The position numbers were made by a program, and so were the translations under genes. From Actinobacillus arthritidis (lineage in GTDB: Bacteria; Pseudomonadota; Gammaproteobacteria; Enterobacterales; Pasteurellaceae): 64,000 bases of DNA. Below the pieces are notes generated by a model. The model was not told where the DNA came from. It worked only from the letters and a program-made list of their open reading frames with translations, and made no database searches. Positions 1 to 10,403 of this stretch are shown here, piece by piece. Where the stretch lies: contig NZ_CP103833.1 of assembly GCF_029774155.1 (NCBI RefSeq), positions 1 through 64,000 of the forward strand. Direction: 5' to 3'. Position 1 is the stretch's first letter. Each line of letters begins with the position of its first letter.

Positions 1-1344
1 GTGTCTTCCCTTTGGTCTGATTGTCTTAATCACTTACAAACGAAAGTATCGCCGACTGATTACAGCACTTGGCTACGCCCTTTGCAGGCAAGTTTTGCAA
101 ATGGGGAACTCACGCTTTATGCTCAAAACCAATTTGTTGAAAATTGGGTAAAGGATAAATTTTTGGCGGAGATCGTCGATCTTGCCCGTTTTTTATCCAA
201 GAATGACAATTTAGCGGTTTCAATCCGTGTTGGGATTAAACCGGCGGAACATAAACCTGTCTCTCCGAGTACGACAAGCAACAATTCAAAAGAAGAAGCA
301 CAAGAAACCAATAAGAATTTCAGAACAGGTTTAAACGAATCGCTTACTTTTGAGAATTTCGTACAAGGTAAATCCAACCAATTAGCCAAAGCGGTCGCAC
401 AGCAAGTGGCGGATAATCCGGGTGAAAGTCACTGTAATCCGTTTTCACTTTACGGCGGAACCGGTTTGGGTAAAACGCACTTATTACATGCAGTAGGTAA
501 TGAAATCCTAAAACGTAACCCGCAAGCGAGAGTAGTCTATATTCATTCCGAGCGTTTTGTGCAAGATATGGTTAAAGCCTTGAAGGGCAATACGATTGAG
601 AATTTTAAGAAATTCTATCGTTCGCTTGACGTGCTGATGATTGACGATATTCAATTCTTTGCTAATAAAGAAGCCTCGCAAGAAGAATTTTTCCACACGT
701 TTAATTCCTTATTCGAGCGTAATAAACAGATTATTTTGGCTTCGGATAACTTCCCGAAAAATATTGAAAATATTGAAGAACGCATTAAATCTCGACTAAG
801 TTGGGGGGTAAGTACCGCAATTGAGCCGCCTGAATTAGAAACTCGTGTGGCGATTCTGATGAAAAAAGCGGAAGAACGTGGGGTAGAGTTGCCGGAAGAA
901 GTGGCATTTTTCATCGGGCAAAAATTGCGTACCAATGTACGAGAATTAGAAGGCGCGTTAAACCGTGTGATTGCGTGGCGTAACTTTACTAAACGTCAAA
1001 TCACGATTGATGCGGTGCGTGAAGCCTTAAAAGATCTGATCGCTTCTTACGATCACTTAATTACGATTGAAAATATTCAAAAAACGGTTGCCGAATATTA
1101 CAACATTAAAATGTCTGACTTAAAGTCAAAGAGTCGTACCCGTTCGGTTGCTCGTCCTCGGCAAATGGCGATGGCATTGGCAAAAGAATTAACCAATCAC
1201 AGCTTACCGGAAATCGGTCGAGAATTTGGCGGACGTGATCACACTACCGTGATGCACGCTTGCAAAACGATTAATGAATTACGTGATACCGATAGCGGTA
1301 TTCAAGAAGATTATACCAACTTAACCAGAAAATTATCGTCATAG
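1..1344 (+). CDS. dnaA: Chromosomal replication initiator protein DnaA
   Basis: DnaA binds DnaA boxes at oriC as an ATP-loaded oligomer, melts the origin and recruits the DnaB helicase. The 447-residue protein starts with GTG at base 1. It shows domain I (residues 1-80), a short Ser/Thr/Asn-rich linker (about 85-110), an AAA+ domain with Walker A GGTGLGKT (152-159) and Walker B VLMIDD (211-216), and a C-terminal helix-turn-helix with the DnaA signature [11 protein letters not shown] (410-420). Length is close to E. coli DnaA (467), the linker being shorter. dnaN follows after 16 bases, the usual dnaA-dnaN-recF order. The upstream region, and so any promoter or origin, lies outside the window. 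Confidence 0.98.
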   Translation: MSSLWSDCLNHLQTKVSPTDYSTWLRPLQASFANGELTLYAQNQFVENWVKDKFLAEIVDLARFLSKNDNLAVSIRVGIKPAEHKPVSPSTTSNNSKEEAQETNKNFRTGLNESLTFENFVQGKSNQLAKAVAQQVADNPGESHCNPFSLYGGTGLGKTHLLHAVGNEILKRNPQARVVYIHSERFVQDMVKALKGNTIENFKKFYRSLDVLMIDDIQFFANKEASQEEFFHTFNSLFERNKQIILASDNFPKNIENIEERIKSRLSWGVSTAIEPPELETRVAILMKKAEERGVELPEEVAFFIGQKLRTNVRELEGALNRVIAWRNFTKRQITIDAVREALKDLIASYDHLITIENIQKTVAEYYNIKMSDLKSKSRTRSVARPRQMAMALAKELTNHSLPEIGREFGGRDHTTVMHACKTINELRDTDSGIQEDYTNLTRKLSS

Positions 1345-1360
1345 GCGATAAGGGATTATT

Positions 1361-2462
1361 ATGCAATTTACGATAACCAGAGAACAGTTACTTAAGCCTT
1401 TACAACAGGTCTGTGGCGTATTAAGCGTAACCGACTTTGCCTGTGATTAATAATATTCTGCTTGAAATCGAAGGCGACCGCTTATCACTAACCGGCACGG
1501 ACTTGGAAGTGGAATTAACCACGGTGGCAACCCTTGAACAAGCGGTCGATTTTGCCGGAAAATTTACCATTCCTGCGAAAAAATTCCTCGATATTTGTCG
1601 TAGTTTGCCGGAAGATAGCGACATTTCGGTTCAATTCGAAGAAGATCGTGCTTTAGTTAGAGCGGCTCGCAGTAAATTTAATTTAGCCACATTACCGGCA
1701 AGCGATTATCCGAATTTAATGGATTGGAAGCCGGAAGTGGATTTTTCGATTGAACAATCCACCCTTGCTCGTTTGATTGATGCGACTCAATTCTCAATGG
1801 CGAACCAAGATGCACGTTATTTCTTAAACGGCATGAAGTTCGAAACTGAAGGCAATTTATTACGTACTGTGGCAACGGATGGACACCGTCTAGCGGTTTG
1901 TACCATGGCATTAAATCAAGAGTTATTAACTCATTCGGTCATTGTACCTCGCAAAGCGGTATTAGAATTATCTCGTCTTGTCGCTGTGAGTGATGAAACG
2001 GTACGTTTAGAAATTGGTACCAGCAATTTGCGTGTATCAATGAACGGCGTGGTGTTTACCTCTAAACTGATTGATGGGCGTTTCCCTGACTATCGCCGTG
2101 TATTACCACGCAATGCAGATCGCATTTTAGAAGCGGAAACTGAAGTGTTAAAACGTGCATTAATGCGTGCGGCAATTTTATCGAATGAAAAATTCCGTGG
2201 CGTGCGTTTAGCGTTAAGTGAAAACTTACTAAAAATTACCGCAAATAACCCGGAACAAGAAGAAGCGGAAGAGATCATTGACGTGGCATATCAAAGCCCG
2301 GAAATGGAAGTCGGCTTTAACGTGAGTTATTTGTTAGACGTGCTGAACACCTTAAAATGTGAGCGAGTGCGTTTCAATTTGGTGGATGCAAGTTCAAGTC
2401 GCTTAATTGAAGATTGTGATAACAGCACTGCCGAATACGTTATTATGCCAATGCGTCTTTAA
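1361..2462 (+). CDS. dnaN: DNA polymerase III beta sliding clamp, frameshift near the start
   Basis: The beta clamp is a ring-shaped dimer that tethers DNA polymerase III to DNA. The ATG at 1361 opens MQFTITREQLLKPLQQ, the classic DnaN N-terminus, but this frame stops at about 1450. From about 1435 the +1 frame reads PVINNILLEIEGD and runs unbroken through the three clamp folds to the family C-terminus EYVIMPMRL. The span is 1102 bases against 1101 expected for 366 residues plus stop, so the net change is +1 (or -2), between about 1419 and 1436. Local bases do not restore a clean family sequence with one edit, so more than one base may be wrong. The gene is essential, so a sequencing error is far more likely than a real break. 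Confidence 0.93.
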
Positions 2463-2472
2463 TTTGAATGTC

Positions 2473-2498
2473 ACTTTCTTTGCTTCGCCAAAGAAAGT
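2473..2498. repeat. 10-bp perfect hairpin at the head of a dispersed-looking repeat
   Basis: The 320-base gap between dnaN and recF holds no convincing gene. It begins with ACTTTCTTTG, a six-base loop and CAAAGAAAGT, a perfect 10-bp stem. Short overlapping open frames (2407-2643 and 2543-2728) run through it. From memory, such peptides are often annotated as tiny hypothetical proteins at many sites in this family, which suggests an interspersed repeat about 180 bases long (2470-2645). That is recollection and inference, not shown by this window alone. The hairpin could also end dnaN transcription. Confidence 0.5.
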
Positions 2499-2684
2499 AA
2501 CCAGAGAAAGGCGACCCCAAATTTTCCTTTTTCTTCCGCTTATTGCTAACTTTTGGGACGAACTTTCCAAACTCGCTTGCAAGCAAGCTCAAACAAGGAA
2601 AGTTATCCTCAAAAGTTTACGCAATCGCTCCAGCGGAAAATAGGGGAACAAAACAACATTCCAATTTTGCAAAAAATGGTATAA

Positions 2685-2724
2685 AAATGACCGCTTGTAA
2701 AAGCGATTTTATCAGCGGTCATTT
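2685..2724. terminator. Uptake-signal hairpin before recF
   Basis: AAATGACCGCT (2685-2695) pairs perfectly with AGCGGTCATTT (2714-2724) around an 18-base loop. Both arms carry the uptake-signal core. No long T-run follows, so it may be only a weak terminator. recF is probably read from a promoter downstream of it. Confidence 0.5.
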
Positions 2725-2782
2725 GTGAATTATTGCACCAATCAGAATTGCTTTAGAACACTCGATCTTAGAGAGTCCATAT

Positions 2783-3865
2783 ATGCCCCTATCCAGATTA
2801 ATCATCAATAATTTCCGTAATCTCCAATCTCTCGATCTTGAACTCAGTCCGAATTTTAATTTTATCGTAGGGCATAACGGCGGCGGTAAAACTAGTTTGT
2901 TGGAAGCGATTTTTTACTTAGGGCACGGTCGGTCATTTAAAAGTCATGTCAGTAATCGAATTATTCACTACCAAGCGGAAGATTTTGTGTTGCACGGTCG
3001 AATTGACGAGGGACAACATCAATGGTCGGTCGGGATCCAGAAAAAACGTTCGGGCGATACGTTGTTAAAAATTAACGGCGAAGACGGCAATAAAATTTCT
3101 GATTTGGCACATCTACTGCCGATGCAGGTGATTACGCCGGAAGGACTTACCTTATTAAACGGCGGACCGACTTTTCGTCGAGCGTTTTTAGACTGGGGGC
3201 TATTCCATCAATATACCGAATTTTATAGTTACTGGGCGAATTTAAAACGTTTACTCAAGCAACGAAATGCGGCATTACATCAAGTTCGCAGTTATGCTGA
3301 ATTAAAGCCATGGGATATTGAATTGGCGAAATTGGCGGAGATTGTCAGCCAAATGCGTGCAAACTATGCGGAAGCGTTACGACCGGAAATTGAGAAAACC
3401 TGTCAGTTTTTCTTACCTGAATTGGAAATAAGCGTGAGTTTCCATCAAGGTTGGGAGAAAGGTGCCGATTATGCTGAGATTCTTGCTCAAGGTTTTGAGC
3501 GAGATAAAGCGATGGGGTATACCATGATTGGTCCGCAAAAGGCGGATTTTCGTTTTCGGGCAAATGGTTTGCCGGTGGAAGATGTACTTTCTCGTGGTCA
3601 GCTTAAATTACTGATGTGTGCGTTGCGTTTGGCTCAGGGGGAATATTTGGTGGCTCAAAAAGAGCGTCAGTGTTTATTTTTGATCGATGATTTTGCTTCC
3701 GAGTTAGATCCAACTAAACGAGAACTGTTGGCTTATCGTTTACGAGAAAGTGGCTCACAGGTGTTTGTGACGGCGATTACTAAAGATCAGCTAAATCAAA
3801 TGCAGTGGCAAGAAAGCGAGCAAGATAGGCTGTTCCAAATTCAACAAGGGATGCTAACTAAATAG
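2783..3865 (+). CDS. recF: DNA replication and repair protein RecF
   Basis: RecF is an SMC-like ATPase that, with RecO and RecR, loads RecA at single-strand gaps. The 360-residue protein matches the usual family length. It has Walker A GHNGGGKT (30-37), the ABC-type signature LSRGQ (269-273) and Walker B LFLIDD (298-303), followed by the acidic DDFASELD loop. It lies downstream of dnaN as in most bacteria, but 320 bases of non-coding repeat separate the two, so coupling to dnaA-dnaN is looser than usual. A strong hairpin terminator follows at 3871. Confidence 0.97.
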   Translation: MPLSRLIINNFRNLQSLDLELSPNFNFIVGHNGGGKTSLLEAIFYLGHGRSFKSHVSNRIIHYQAEDFVLHGRIDEGQHQWSVGIQKKRSGDTLLKINGEDGNKISDLAHLLPMQVITPEGLTLLNGGPTFRRAFLDWGLFHQYTEFYSYWANLKRLLKQRNAALHQVRSYAELKPWDIELAKLAEIVSQMRANYAEALRPEIEKTCQFFLPELEISVSFHQGWEKGADYAEILAQGFERDKAMGYTMIGPQKADFRFRANGLPVEDVLSRGQLKLLMCALRLAQGEYLVAQKERQCLFLIDDFASELDPTKRELLAYRLRESGSQVFVTAITKDQLNQMQWQESEQDRLFQIQQGMLTK

Positions 3866-3870
3866 CAGAA

Positions 3871-3895
3871 GGGGATGTGTTAAACATCCCCTTTT
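3871..3895 (+). terminator. Rho-independent terminator of recF
   Basis: GGGGATGT, a short loop and ACATCCCC, followed by five T, five bases after the recF stop codon. It also faces sodC on the other strand and may serve both genes. Confidence 0.85.
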
Positions 3896-3922
3896 TCATA
3901 CATTTAAACTTTTTTATTAGGT

Positions 3923-4486
3923 TTATTTAATTACGCCACAAGCCATACGTGGACCACCACCGCCTAATGCGACTGGGTGATCAGAGTGGTTATCGCCACC
4001 TGCGTGGATCATTAATGAATGGCCTTTAACATCTGCAAGTTTTGTTAAACGTGGTGCGAGTACAGGGTTTGTTGCCGTACCGTCTTGCATAACTGATAAT
4101 GCTGGTAAGTCACCTAAGTGAGCATTATCAGACCATGGGAAACCGTGTTGTTTTGCACCTTTAGGATCCCAGTGACCACCAGCGCCTAAGCCAGCTACTA
4201 ATTTGCCGTCTTTTTCTTTTGCTTCACAGCTTGGGTTTTCATGAATGTGGAAACCGTGTAAACCTTGAGCTAGACCGGTTAAGTTTGGTGTAAACACTAA
4301 ACCGTATGCTGATTCGGTAATTTCGACCGTACCCACATCTTTATTACCTTTTACTGGGTCAAGTTGTTGTACTTGTACAACCAATTTTTCTGTATTTGGC
4401 GCTTCAGCTTTGTGCTCAGAATGAGCAACAGCTATCGTTGATGCACCAAAAAGTGCGATAGAAAGTGCAAGTTTTGTGAATTTCAT
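3923..4486 (-). CDS. sodC: Periplasmic Cu/Zn superoxide dismutase
   Basis: SodC converts superoxide to peroxide and oxygen in the periplasm and protects against host oxidative burst. The 187-residue precursor has a signal peptide with likely cleavage after residue 21 (AVA|HSEH). Expected metal ligands are visible: Cu by H80, H82 and H161, the bridging H105, and Zn by H114, H123 and D126. C87 and C183 form the conserved disulfide. The ending [13 protein letters not shown] is typical of bacterial SodC. The gene stands alone, opposite to recF and asd. Only one short His patch follows the signal peptide, unlike the long His-rich N-terminal tail of H. ducreyi SodC. Confidence 0.97.
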   Translation of the reverse strand: MKFTKLALSIALFGASTIAVAHSEHKAEAPNTEKLVVQVQQLDPVKGNKDVGTVEITESAYGLVFTPNLTGLAQGLHGFHIHENPSCEAKEKDGKLVAGLGAGGHWDPKGAKQHGFPWSDNAHLGDLPALSVMQDGTATNPVLAPRLTKLADVKGHSLMIHAGGDNHSDHPVALGGGGPRMACGVIK

Positions 4487-4670
4487 AGATTTTCCTTTTA
4501 ATATATGGATTAAGGGAGTCTTTATTCTAGCCTATTATAAAACATTACAGTTATATTGCATAAATAGCCTAAAAGTCATTGCATTTTTACATAAAATCTT
4601 GTATTTATCACATCTATTTCCAAAATAAATTCAAACACAACTTTGTACTTTTCAATTTAGGAGCAACACA

Positions 4671-5783
4671 ATGCAAAATGTAGGTTTTATCGGTTGGCGT
4701 GGTATGGTCGGTTCAGTTTTAATGGATCGTATGGTACAAGAAAACGACTTCGCAAATATTAATCCTGTTTTTTTTACAACTTCACAAGCGGGTCAAAAAG
4801 CACCAGTTTTTGCAGGTAAAGATGCGGGCGATTTAAAAAACGCTTTTGATATCGAAGAACTTCAAAAGTTAGATATTATCGTAACCTGCCAAGGTGGCGA
4901 CTACACTACAGAAGTGTATCCTAAATTGCGTGCGACAGGCTGGAACGGCTATTGGATTGATGCCGCATCAACCTTACGTATGGAAAAAGACGCGATTATC
5001 GTTTTAGATCCAGTTAACCAACATGTGATTACAGATGGCTTAAAAAATGGTGTAAAAACATTTGTTGGCGGTAACTGTACCGTAAGTCTAATGTTAATGG
5101 CGATCGGCGGTTTATTCGAAAAAGATTTAGTAGAGTGGGTTTCTGTGGCAACTTACCAAGCGGCTTCGGGTGCTGGTGCGAAAAATATGCGTGAGTTACT
5201 CTCACAAATGGGTGAATTAGAAGATTCTGTAAAAGCGGAATTAGCAAACCCTGCCTCATCAATTTTAGATATTGAGCGTAAAGTAACGGCGAAAATGCGT
5301 GAAGATAGCTTCCCAACCGATAACTTCGGTGCACCACTTGCTGGTAGCTTAATTCCTTGGATCGATAAATTATTAGAAAGCGGTCAAACCAAAGAAGAAT
5401 GGAAAGGTTATGCGGAAACTAACAAAATTTTAGGTTTAAGTGATAACCCGATTCCGGTTGACGGTTTATGTGTGCGTATCGGTGCATTACGTTGCCACAG
5501 CCAAGCATTCACGATTAAACTGAAAAAAGACCTACCGTTAGCAGAAATCGAACAAATTATTGCGGCACATAACGAATGGGTGAAAGTGATTCCAAACGAC
5601 AAAGAAACCACTTTACGTGAATTAACGCCGGCGAAAGTGACCGGTACATTAAGCGTTCCGGTCGGTCGTTTACGTAAATTAGCGATGGGACCTGAATACC
5701 TTGCGGCATTTACTGTGGGTGACCAATTATTATGGGGTGCGGCAGAGCCGGTACGCCGTATCTTAGTTCAATTAACTAAATAA
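4671..5783 (+). CDS. asd: Aspartate-semialdehyde dehydrogenase
   Basis: Asd reduces beta-aspartyl phosphate to aspartate semialdehyde with NADPH, the branch point to lysine, diaminopimelate, threonine and methionine. The 370-residue protein shows the nucleotide-binding start [11 protein letters not shown] (5-15) and the catalytic cysteine in GGNCTVSLM (C136). Length and sequence fit the proteobacterial single-domain form. An AGGAG ribosome-binding site lies just upstream of the ATG. It is a single-gene unit, closed by a paired uptake-signal terminator shared with the converging sohB. Confidence 0.98.
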   Translation: MQNVGFIGWRGMVGSVLMDRMVQENDFANINPVFFTTSQAGQKAPVFAGKDAGDLKNAFDIEELQKLDIIVTCQGGDYTTEVYPKLRATGWNGYWIDAASTLRMEKDAIIVLDPVNQHVITDGLKNGVKTFVGGNCTVSLMLMAIGGLFEKDLVEWVSVATYQAASGAGAKNMRELLSQMGELEDSVKAELANPASSILDIERKVTAKMREDSFPTDNFGAPLAGSLIPWIDKLLESGQTKEEWKGYAETNKILGLSDNPIPVDGLCVRIGALRCHSQAFTIKLKKDLPLAEIEQIIAAHNEWVKVIPNDKETTLRELTPAKVTGTLSVPVGRLRKLAMGPEYLAAFTVGDQLLWGAAEPVRRILVQLTK

Positions 5784-5803
5784 TTTGAGTTAACCTAAAC
5801 GGA

Positions 5804-5848
5804 CAAGCGGTCGGATTTTGTGAGGAAATTGCAAAATCCGACCGCTTA
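5804..5848. terminator. Bidirectional terminator made of two facing uptake signals
   Basis: AAGCGGTCGGATTTTG (5805-5820) and its exact reverse complement (5832-5847) form a 16-bp stem, with T-runs on the right side. A full ACAAGCGGTC signal begins at 5803. It sits between the converging asd and sohB and should end both transcripts. Confidence 0.85.
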
Positions 5849-5853
5849 TTTTT

Positions 5854-6903
5854 TTACATCATTGTCGAACGGTTTCGATGTAAAACTTTCGCAATGATAT
5901 TTTCAATAGACATCTCCACTTGTTCGCCTAAACGTTGTGTAAGATTTTTCTTTTGTTTGAATTTAAGTTCAATCACGTCTTTGTGTTTAACTGCATCCAG
6001 TAAGAAATCGTCACTCGTGCTGATTTCATCCACTAAATTAAGTTCCAATGCTTGTTTCCCGAACCAATGTTCACCAGTGGCAATTTTTTCAATCTCTAAT
6101 TGCGGACGATTTTGTGCTACAAATTGCTTGAATAATTCGTGGGTTTCTTCCAATTCTTGCTGGAATTTTTGTTTACCTTTTTCAGTATTCTCGCCGACTA
6201 AGGTAACGGTACGTTTATATTCGCCAGCCGTCATCACATCTACATCAATATCGTGTTTTTTCAGTAAACGATGAATATTCGGCACTTGTGCCACCACGCC
6301 AACCGAACCGATAATCGCAAAAGGTGCAGAAACAATTTTGTTTGCGACACACGCCATCATATAACCGCCGCTCGCTACTTTATCCACCGCAACCGTCAAC
6401 GGAATATTATGATCACGTAAACGTTGTAACTGTGAAGCGGCTAAGCCATAACCGTGTACTACCCCACCGGGGCTTTCTAATTTGAGTAACACCTCATCAT
6501 CAGGTTTCGCAACCGATAAAATCGCACTAATTTCTTTGCGTAATGCACTCACGGCACTCGCTTGAACATCGCCATTAAATTTTAAAACAAATAGGCGAGA
6601 TTTTTCCGCTTCGGTTTTCTCTCCGCCTTCTTTTAAGCGTTTTTTCTCGGCTTTCGCTTTTTCTTTTGCCGCTTTTTTCTCATCTTTTTCAAGTTGTTTT
6701 TGTTCTGCTTCGCTTAAGAAGAAGCCTTGCAGAGATTTTTGTTGCTCTTGATATTTTTCAGTTAAATTTGTAATTGAAATTGCACCGTTTTCAGGTTGTT
6801 TTCTCGCTTCTAAAATTAACATCACAATAACCGCAACAATGCCAAATACGGTGAGTAATTCTAATAAAAAAATACCATAATTAAGTAAAACTTCTTTCCA
6901 CAT
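5854..6903 (-). CDS. sohB: Inner-membrane serine protease SohB (S49 family)
   Basis: SohB is a signal-peptide-peptidase-like protease, active on the periplasmic side of the inner membrane. The 349-residue protein has one N-terminal membrane segment (about 8-32), a highly charged Lys/Glu linker (about 60-103) and an S49 peptidase domain. The likely catalytic dyad is S178 in VASGGYMM and K230 in AGEYKR, matching the Ser-Lys arrangement of the family. The neighbour upstream on the same strand is lpxB, 29 bases away, so the two may be co-transcribed. Confidence 0.94.
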   Translation of the reverse strand: MWKEVLLNYGIFLLELLTVFGIVAVIVMLILEARKQPENGAISITNLTEKYQEQQKSLQGFFLSEAEQKQLEKDEKKAAKEKAKAEKKRLKEGGEKTEAEKSRLFVLKFNGDVQASAVSALRKEISAILSVAKPDDEVLLKLESPGGVVHGYGLAASQLQRLRDHNIPLTVAVDKVASGGYMMACVANKIVSAPFAIIGSVGVVAQVPNIHRLLKKHDIDVDVMTAGEYKRTVTLVGENTEKGKQKFQQELEETHELFKQFVAQNRPQLEIEKIATGEHWFGKQALELNLVDEISTSDDFLLDAVKHKDVIELKFKQKKNLTQRLGEQVEMSIENIIAKVLHRNRSTMM

Positions 6904-6932
6904 CTTGTGAGATTCCTTTTGTAAAAATAAAA

Positions 6933-8114
6933 TTAATTTTGACCGCTTGTTTCCGCTTCTAGCACATCGACTACAGCTTGTGCCGCCTGTGTATCCGCAT
7001 CACATTGAATCAGTTTATGTAATTCAGTAAAACGTTGCTTTAATTCGTTTCGCTGTTTTATATGGTCTGCATCATCTGCCAAATAATTACCCAAATACCA
7101 CGCTAAATTTTCCGGATTACATTCATCCTGAATTAATTCGGGTACTAACATTTCATCCGCTAATAAATTAGGTAGCGAAATATATTTAGTTTTCACTAAA
7201 CGTTTAGCTAGCCAGTAAGTCGTTGCTTTCATTTTATAACCGACTACCATTGGCGATTTGCATAACATTCCTTCTAACGTCGCTGTACCTGAAGCAAGCA
7301 AAGTAGCATCTGCCGCAATCATTGCTTGGCGAGCATTGCCTTTTAGAATATGTACATCTAGTTCTGGTGCAACTTGTGCTTTAATTTGTTCAAATTGGGC
7401 TATGCGTTTATCGTTGACTAGTGGTACTAAAAATTCCAACTCCGGATATTTTTGCTTAAGAAGCTGTGCGGTCTTTAAAAACGGCTCAGTTAAAAAACCA
7501 ACTTCGCTTGTTCTGCTACCGACCAAAATTGCAAGATAACGTTTTGTTTCATCTAAATTTAACGTAGCACAGGCCTCTGCACGATTCGGCTTAAGTGCAA
7601 TCGCATCTGCCATAGTATGGCCGATAAAACGGCAAGGCACATTAAAGCGATCATAGAATGCTTTTTCAAACGGTAAAAACGCTAATACTAGATTTGTGGC
7701 ACGCGCAATTTTATGCACTCGATTCTGACGCCATGCCCAAACCGATGGACTGACATAATGAATGGTCTTGATTCCACTCGCTTTGAGTTTTTCTTCAACC
7801 GTTAAATTAAAATCAGGTGCATCAATACCGATAAAAATATCCGGTTTTTCCGCCAACATTGTTTCAATCACTTGCTTACGGCGTTTGAGTAAACGAGGTA
7901 AATGTTTGACCACTTCCGCCAGTCCCATTACCGCCAGCTCTTCCATATCAAATAAGGTTTCACAACCGGCTTGTATCATTCGGGGGCCTGCAACCCCAAT
8001 AAAACGGGCATTCGGATAATGTAATTTAAGGGCGTTAATCAGTCCTGCACCAAGAATATCGCCAGAAATCTCTCCGGCGACAAGGGCAATAAGAGGGGCT
8101 TGTTTTGTCATCAT
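6933..8114 (-). CDS. lpxB: Lipid-A-disaccharide synthase
   Basis: LpxB joins UDP-2,3-diacylglucosamine and lipid X to make the lipid A disaccharide, a membrane-associated GT-B glycosyltransferase step. The 393-residue protein begins [17 protein letters not shown], and shows SPSVWAWRQ in the N-terminal half and GSRTSEV at the start of the C-terminal half, all family hallmarks. Two Met codons sit in tandem at the start (8114 and 8111) and either could be used. Unlike many genomes it is not next to lpxA or fabZ; sohB lies downstream on the same strand. Confidence 0.97.
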   Translation of the reverse strand: MMTKQAPLIALVAGEISGDILGAGLINALKLHYPNARFIGVAGPRMIQAGCETLFDMEELAVMGLAEVVKHLPRLLKRRKQVIETMLAEKPDIFIGIDAPDFNLTVEEKLKASGIKTIHYVSPSVWAWRQNRVHKIARATNLVLAFLPFEKAFYDRFNVPCRFIGHTMADAIALKPNRAEACATLNLDETKRYLAILVGSRTSEVGFLTEPFLKTAQLLKQKYPELEFLVPLVNDKRIAQFEQIKAQVAPELDVHILKGNARQAMIAADATLLASGTATLEGMLCKSPMVVGYKMKATTYWLAKRLVKTKYISLPNLLADEMLVPELIQDECNPENLAWYLGNYLADDADHIKQRNELKQRFTELHKLIQCDADTQAAQAVVDVLEAETSGQN

Positions 8115-8257
8115 AATTTCACTCTCATTAATTATTTATCGCTTTTATTATAGGCGGATTATAACCAATCACAATATAAACTAACAAAATCACATTGATT
8201 GATGTTTTCACTCCAAGTAAACTATAACCTTTAATTTATATTTCATTTGGAGTGAAT

Positions 8258-9388
8258 ATGAAAAAAACAGCATTAGCCCTTTTTGCTTCTGCTTTTGTGG
8301 CAAGCTCAGCATCAGCAGTTGAATTATTTAACTTAGACTCAACCGGTACTAAAGCGGAATTTATCGGTTCTGCCCGTGTAAAATGGACCAGTAACTCCAC
8401 TAAAGATACTTATCAAAACGGTTCGGCTGTCCGTAATCATGTAAATAAACCAGTACAAAATAATGGTTCACGTTTCGGTTTCCGTTTAACTCAACAACTT
8501 GGTAGCGGTTTCTACGCTTTAGGCCGTGTCGAATGGCGTTTACGTGGTGCTGATGAGAGAGGTGAATCTCGTTCTCAACACGATTTTGATCATATCTATG
8601 CTCACCAACTTTATGCAGGTTTAGGTCATAAACAATATGGCGAAGTGACTTACGGTAACCAAACAGTGATTACTGATGAAGTAAAACAAACTGATATTCC
8701 AAATACGTTAAGTTTATCAGACGGTTTATTAGTTTCTGGTGCACGTCGTTCAGTACAATATGTTTATAAAGGTATTGAAGGCTTAAAAGTTGGTGCATAC
8801 TACGGTGGTCATAACCAACGTTCAAATACGAATATGGACTTAAGCCAAGATCGTAAAGACGTATGGGGCTTCGGTTCAATTTATAATTATAAGTTTGATG
8901 ACGTACAAAGCGTACAAGTAGCGACCGGTTTCTCTCGTGAACGTTTTGAACGTGTTGGTTCAGCACCTGCTTATGACCGTAATGCGTATTCAGTCGGTGC
9001 GGCATATACTTACAATAAAACGACATTCGGTGTGGATTTAGAACGTCGTAAAACCGAAAACCAATCGGTACAAGGCAATGAACGAACAGAGAAAGAAGTA
9101 CGTACCGTTGTTTATCACCGTTTAACCGATGATTGGCGTGCATACGGTATGTATGCTTATAAAACTAATCGACTTGAGCGTGCGATTGGCAGAGATAATA
9201 ACGAAAGAAAACACCAATTTATGGTGGGTACCGAATACTATTTACCAAAAGTGGTTGATCAGTTAAAAACCAAACTTTTCGTAGAATGGCAAGCGACTCG
9301 TACTAAACATCCGGAAGCTAAAGTAGAAAGTGGTGTAAATAAATCACGTGACTATACAACAGTTGTTGGTTTCCGTGCTTATTGGTAG
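8258..9388 (+). CDS. Outer-membrane porin, general diffusion type
   Basis: This is a trimeric-type beta-barrel porin of the Gram-negative porin family, related to OmpP2/OmpC-like proteins. I start it at ATG 8258, six bases after GGAG; an in-frame GTG at 8252 overlaps that site. The 376-residue precursor has a signal peptide ending SSASA|VELFN, many alternating amphipathic strands, and ends in the aromatic GFRAYW typical of barrel insertion by BamA. The plug and loop regions are rich in Arg and Lys. It is monocistronic with its own terminator. The exact porin name in this species is not certain. Confidence 0.9.
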   Translation: MKKTALALFASAFVASSASAVELFNLDSTGTKAEFIGSARVKWTSNSTKDTYQNGSAVRNHVNKPVQNNGSRFGFRLTQQLGSGFYALGRVEWRLRGADERGESRSQHDFDHIYAHQLYAGLGHKQYGEVTYGNQTVITDEVKQTDIPNTLSLSDGLLVSGARRSVQYVYKGIEGLKVGAYYGGHNQRSNTNMDLSQDRKDVWGFGSIYNYKFDDVQSVQVATGFSRERFERVGSAPAYDRNAYSVGAAYTYNKTTFGVDLERRKTENQSVQGNERTEKEVRTVVYHRLTDDWRAYGMYAYKTNRLERAIGRDNNERKHQFMVGTEYYLPKVVDQLKTKLFVEWQATRTKHPEAKVESGVNKSRDYTTVVGFRAYW

Positions 9389-9413
9389 CCTCAAATTTAT
9401 CCTTAGCAAAAGA

Positions 9414-9438
9414 AAGCCCAAGCATTGCTTGGGCTTTT
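9414..9438 (+). terminator. Porin terminator
   Basis: A perfect 10-bp stem AAGCCCAAGC/GCTTGGGCTT with loop ATT, then TT, 26 bases after the porin stop codon. Confidence 0.85.
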
Positions 9439-9469
9439 GCGTCTAGATCGTTTGTCTTTTCTATACAAA

Positions 9470-10318
9470 TTAATATTTGAGTGTTTCGCCTTCAGTTGGC
9501 ACGGCAACTTGTTTTAAGCCTTTCGTTTTCACAAATTCACGCATATCTTTGGTACTGACCGTTGCGTGGTTTACAGCGTCCATATGCACGGTAATGATGT
9601 CTGCTTTTGGTGCAACTTGACGCATTTTCGCTACATCTTCTTTACCCATAATGATTGCATCTTTTGGTTCTAACATTTCAGCACGACCTGTGTTCATCAC
9701 GATCACTTCAGGTTTGAAGTCTGCAATTGCATTGTCCACTGATTGATTCCAAATGGTGTCGCCCACAACGTAAGTGGTTTTCTCGCCTTTTGCTTCCATC
9801 ACGAAGCCCATCGCATCGCCTAACATTTCCGCTAACATTGGGTTAGCATACATTGCGTCTGTACCGTGCTGACCACCTTTAACACGCGTTAATTTCACGC
9901 CGTTAAATTCAGTGTGATTGCCCACTACACGCACATCTTTAAAGCCTTGACCACGAATGATTTTTGCATCATCCGCATTTTGTACGAAAATCGGTAAATC
10001 TTTTGGTAATTTCTCTTGTGTTGCTTTATCCCAGTGGTCATCGTGCGTGTGAGTAACGATTACCGCTTGCACACCTTTGATCACATCTTCCGCTGATTGT
10101 TTCATATCAACCAATGGGTTACGTTTTTCAAAGTTTACTGTGCCCGCAAAACCTTCATAAGCGCCTTTAGTCGCTAAATATGGATCAACTAAGAATGTTG
10201 TGCCTGCGTAATTGATTTTCGCTGTTGCGTTACGAACGTGTTGATATTCCAATGCTGACGCTGAATTTGCGACGAATAAACCTAATGTTAATGCTGATAA
10301 AGTTGCTTTAAGTTTCAT
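9470..10318 (-). CDS. Secreted metallo-beta-lactamase-fold hydrolase, UlaG-like
   Basis: A 282-residue protein of the MBL-fold metal-dependent hydrolase group that includes UlaG. I start it at the Met whose codon is 10316-10318, preceded by AAGGA; this gives a clean signal peptide (MKLKATLSALTLGLFVANSASA|LEYQ) that a longer upstream frame would bury. The zinc motif THTHDDHWD is present near residue 85, with later His and Asp ligands (GGQHGTDA, VVGDTIW, VHMDAVNHA). It is divergent from the DJ-1/AraC regulator at 10498, which may control it. The substrate is unknown. Confidence 0.85.
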   Translation of the reverse strand: MKLKATLSALTLGLFVANSASALEYQHVRNATAKINYAGTTFLVDPYLATKGAYEGFAGTVNFEKRNPLVDMKQSAEDVIKGVQAVIVTHTHDDHWDKATQEKLPKDLPIFVQNADDAKIIRGQGFKDVRVVGNHTEFNGVKLTRVKGGQHGTDAMYANPMLAEMLGDAMGFVMEAKGEKTTYVVGDTIWNQSVDNAIADFKPEVIVMNTGRAEMLEPKDAIIMGKEDVAKMRQVAPKADIITVHMDAVNHATVSTKDMREFVKTKGLKQVAVPTEGETLKY

Positions 10319-10403
10319 ATTGTATCCTTTGTAAAATTTTTCCGAAAAACGACCGCTTGTTGCTATGTGGGGTATTTTAATGAAAATCACGTCTTGCAAA
10401 ATA

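Noticed and set aside
1..1344. Replication origin at the start of the window
   Set aside because: The window begins at the dnaA start codon and I saw no cluster of DnaA boxes inside it. An origin upstream cannot be judged.
1437..2462. A separate, N-terminally short clamp gene starting at 1437
   Set aside because: The missing N-terminus is present in another frame directly upstream at 1361, so this is one gene with a shift.
2407..2728. Two short overlapping frames after dnaN as genes
   Set aside because: They run through a hairpin repeat, lack convincing starts and ribosome-binding sites, and look like repeat translation products.
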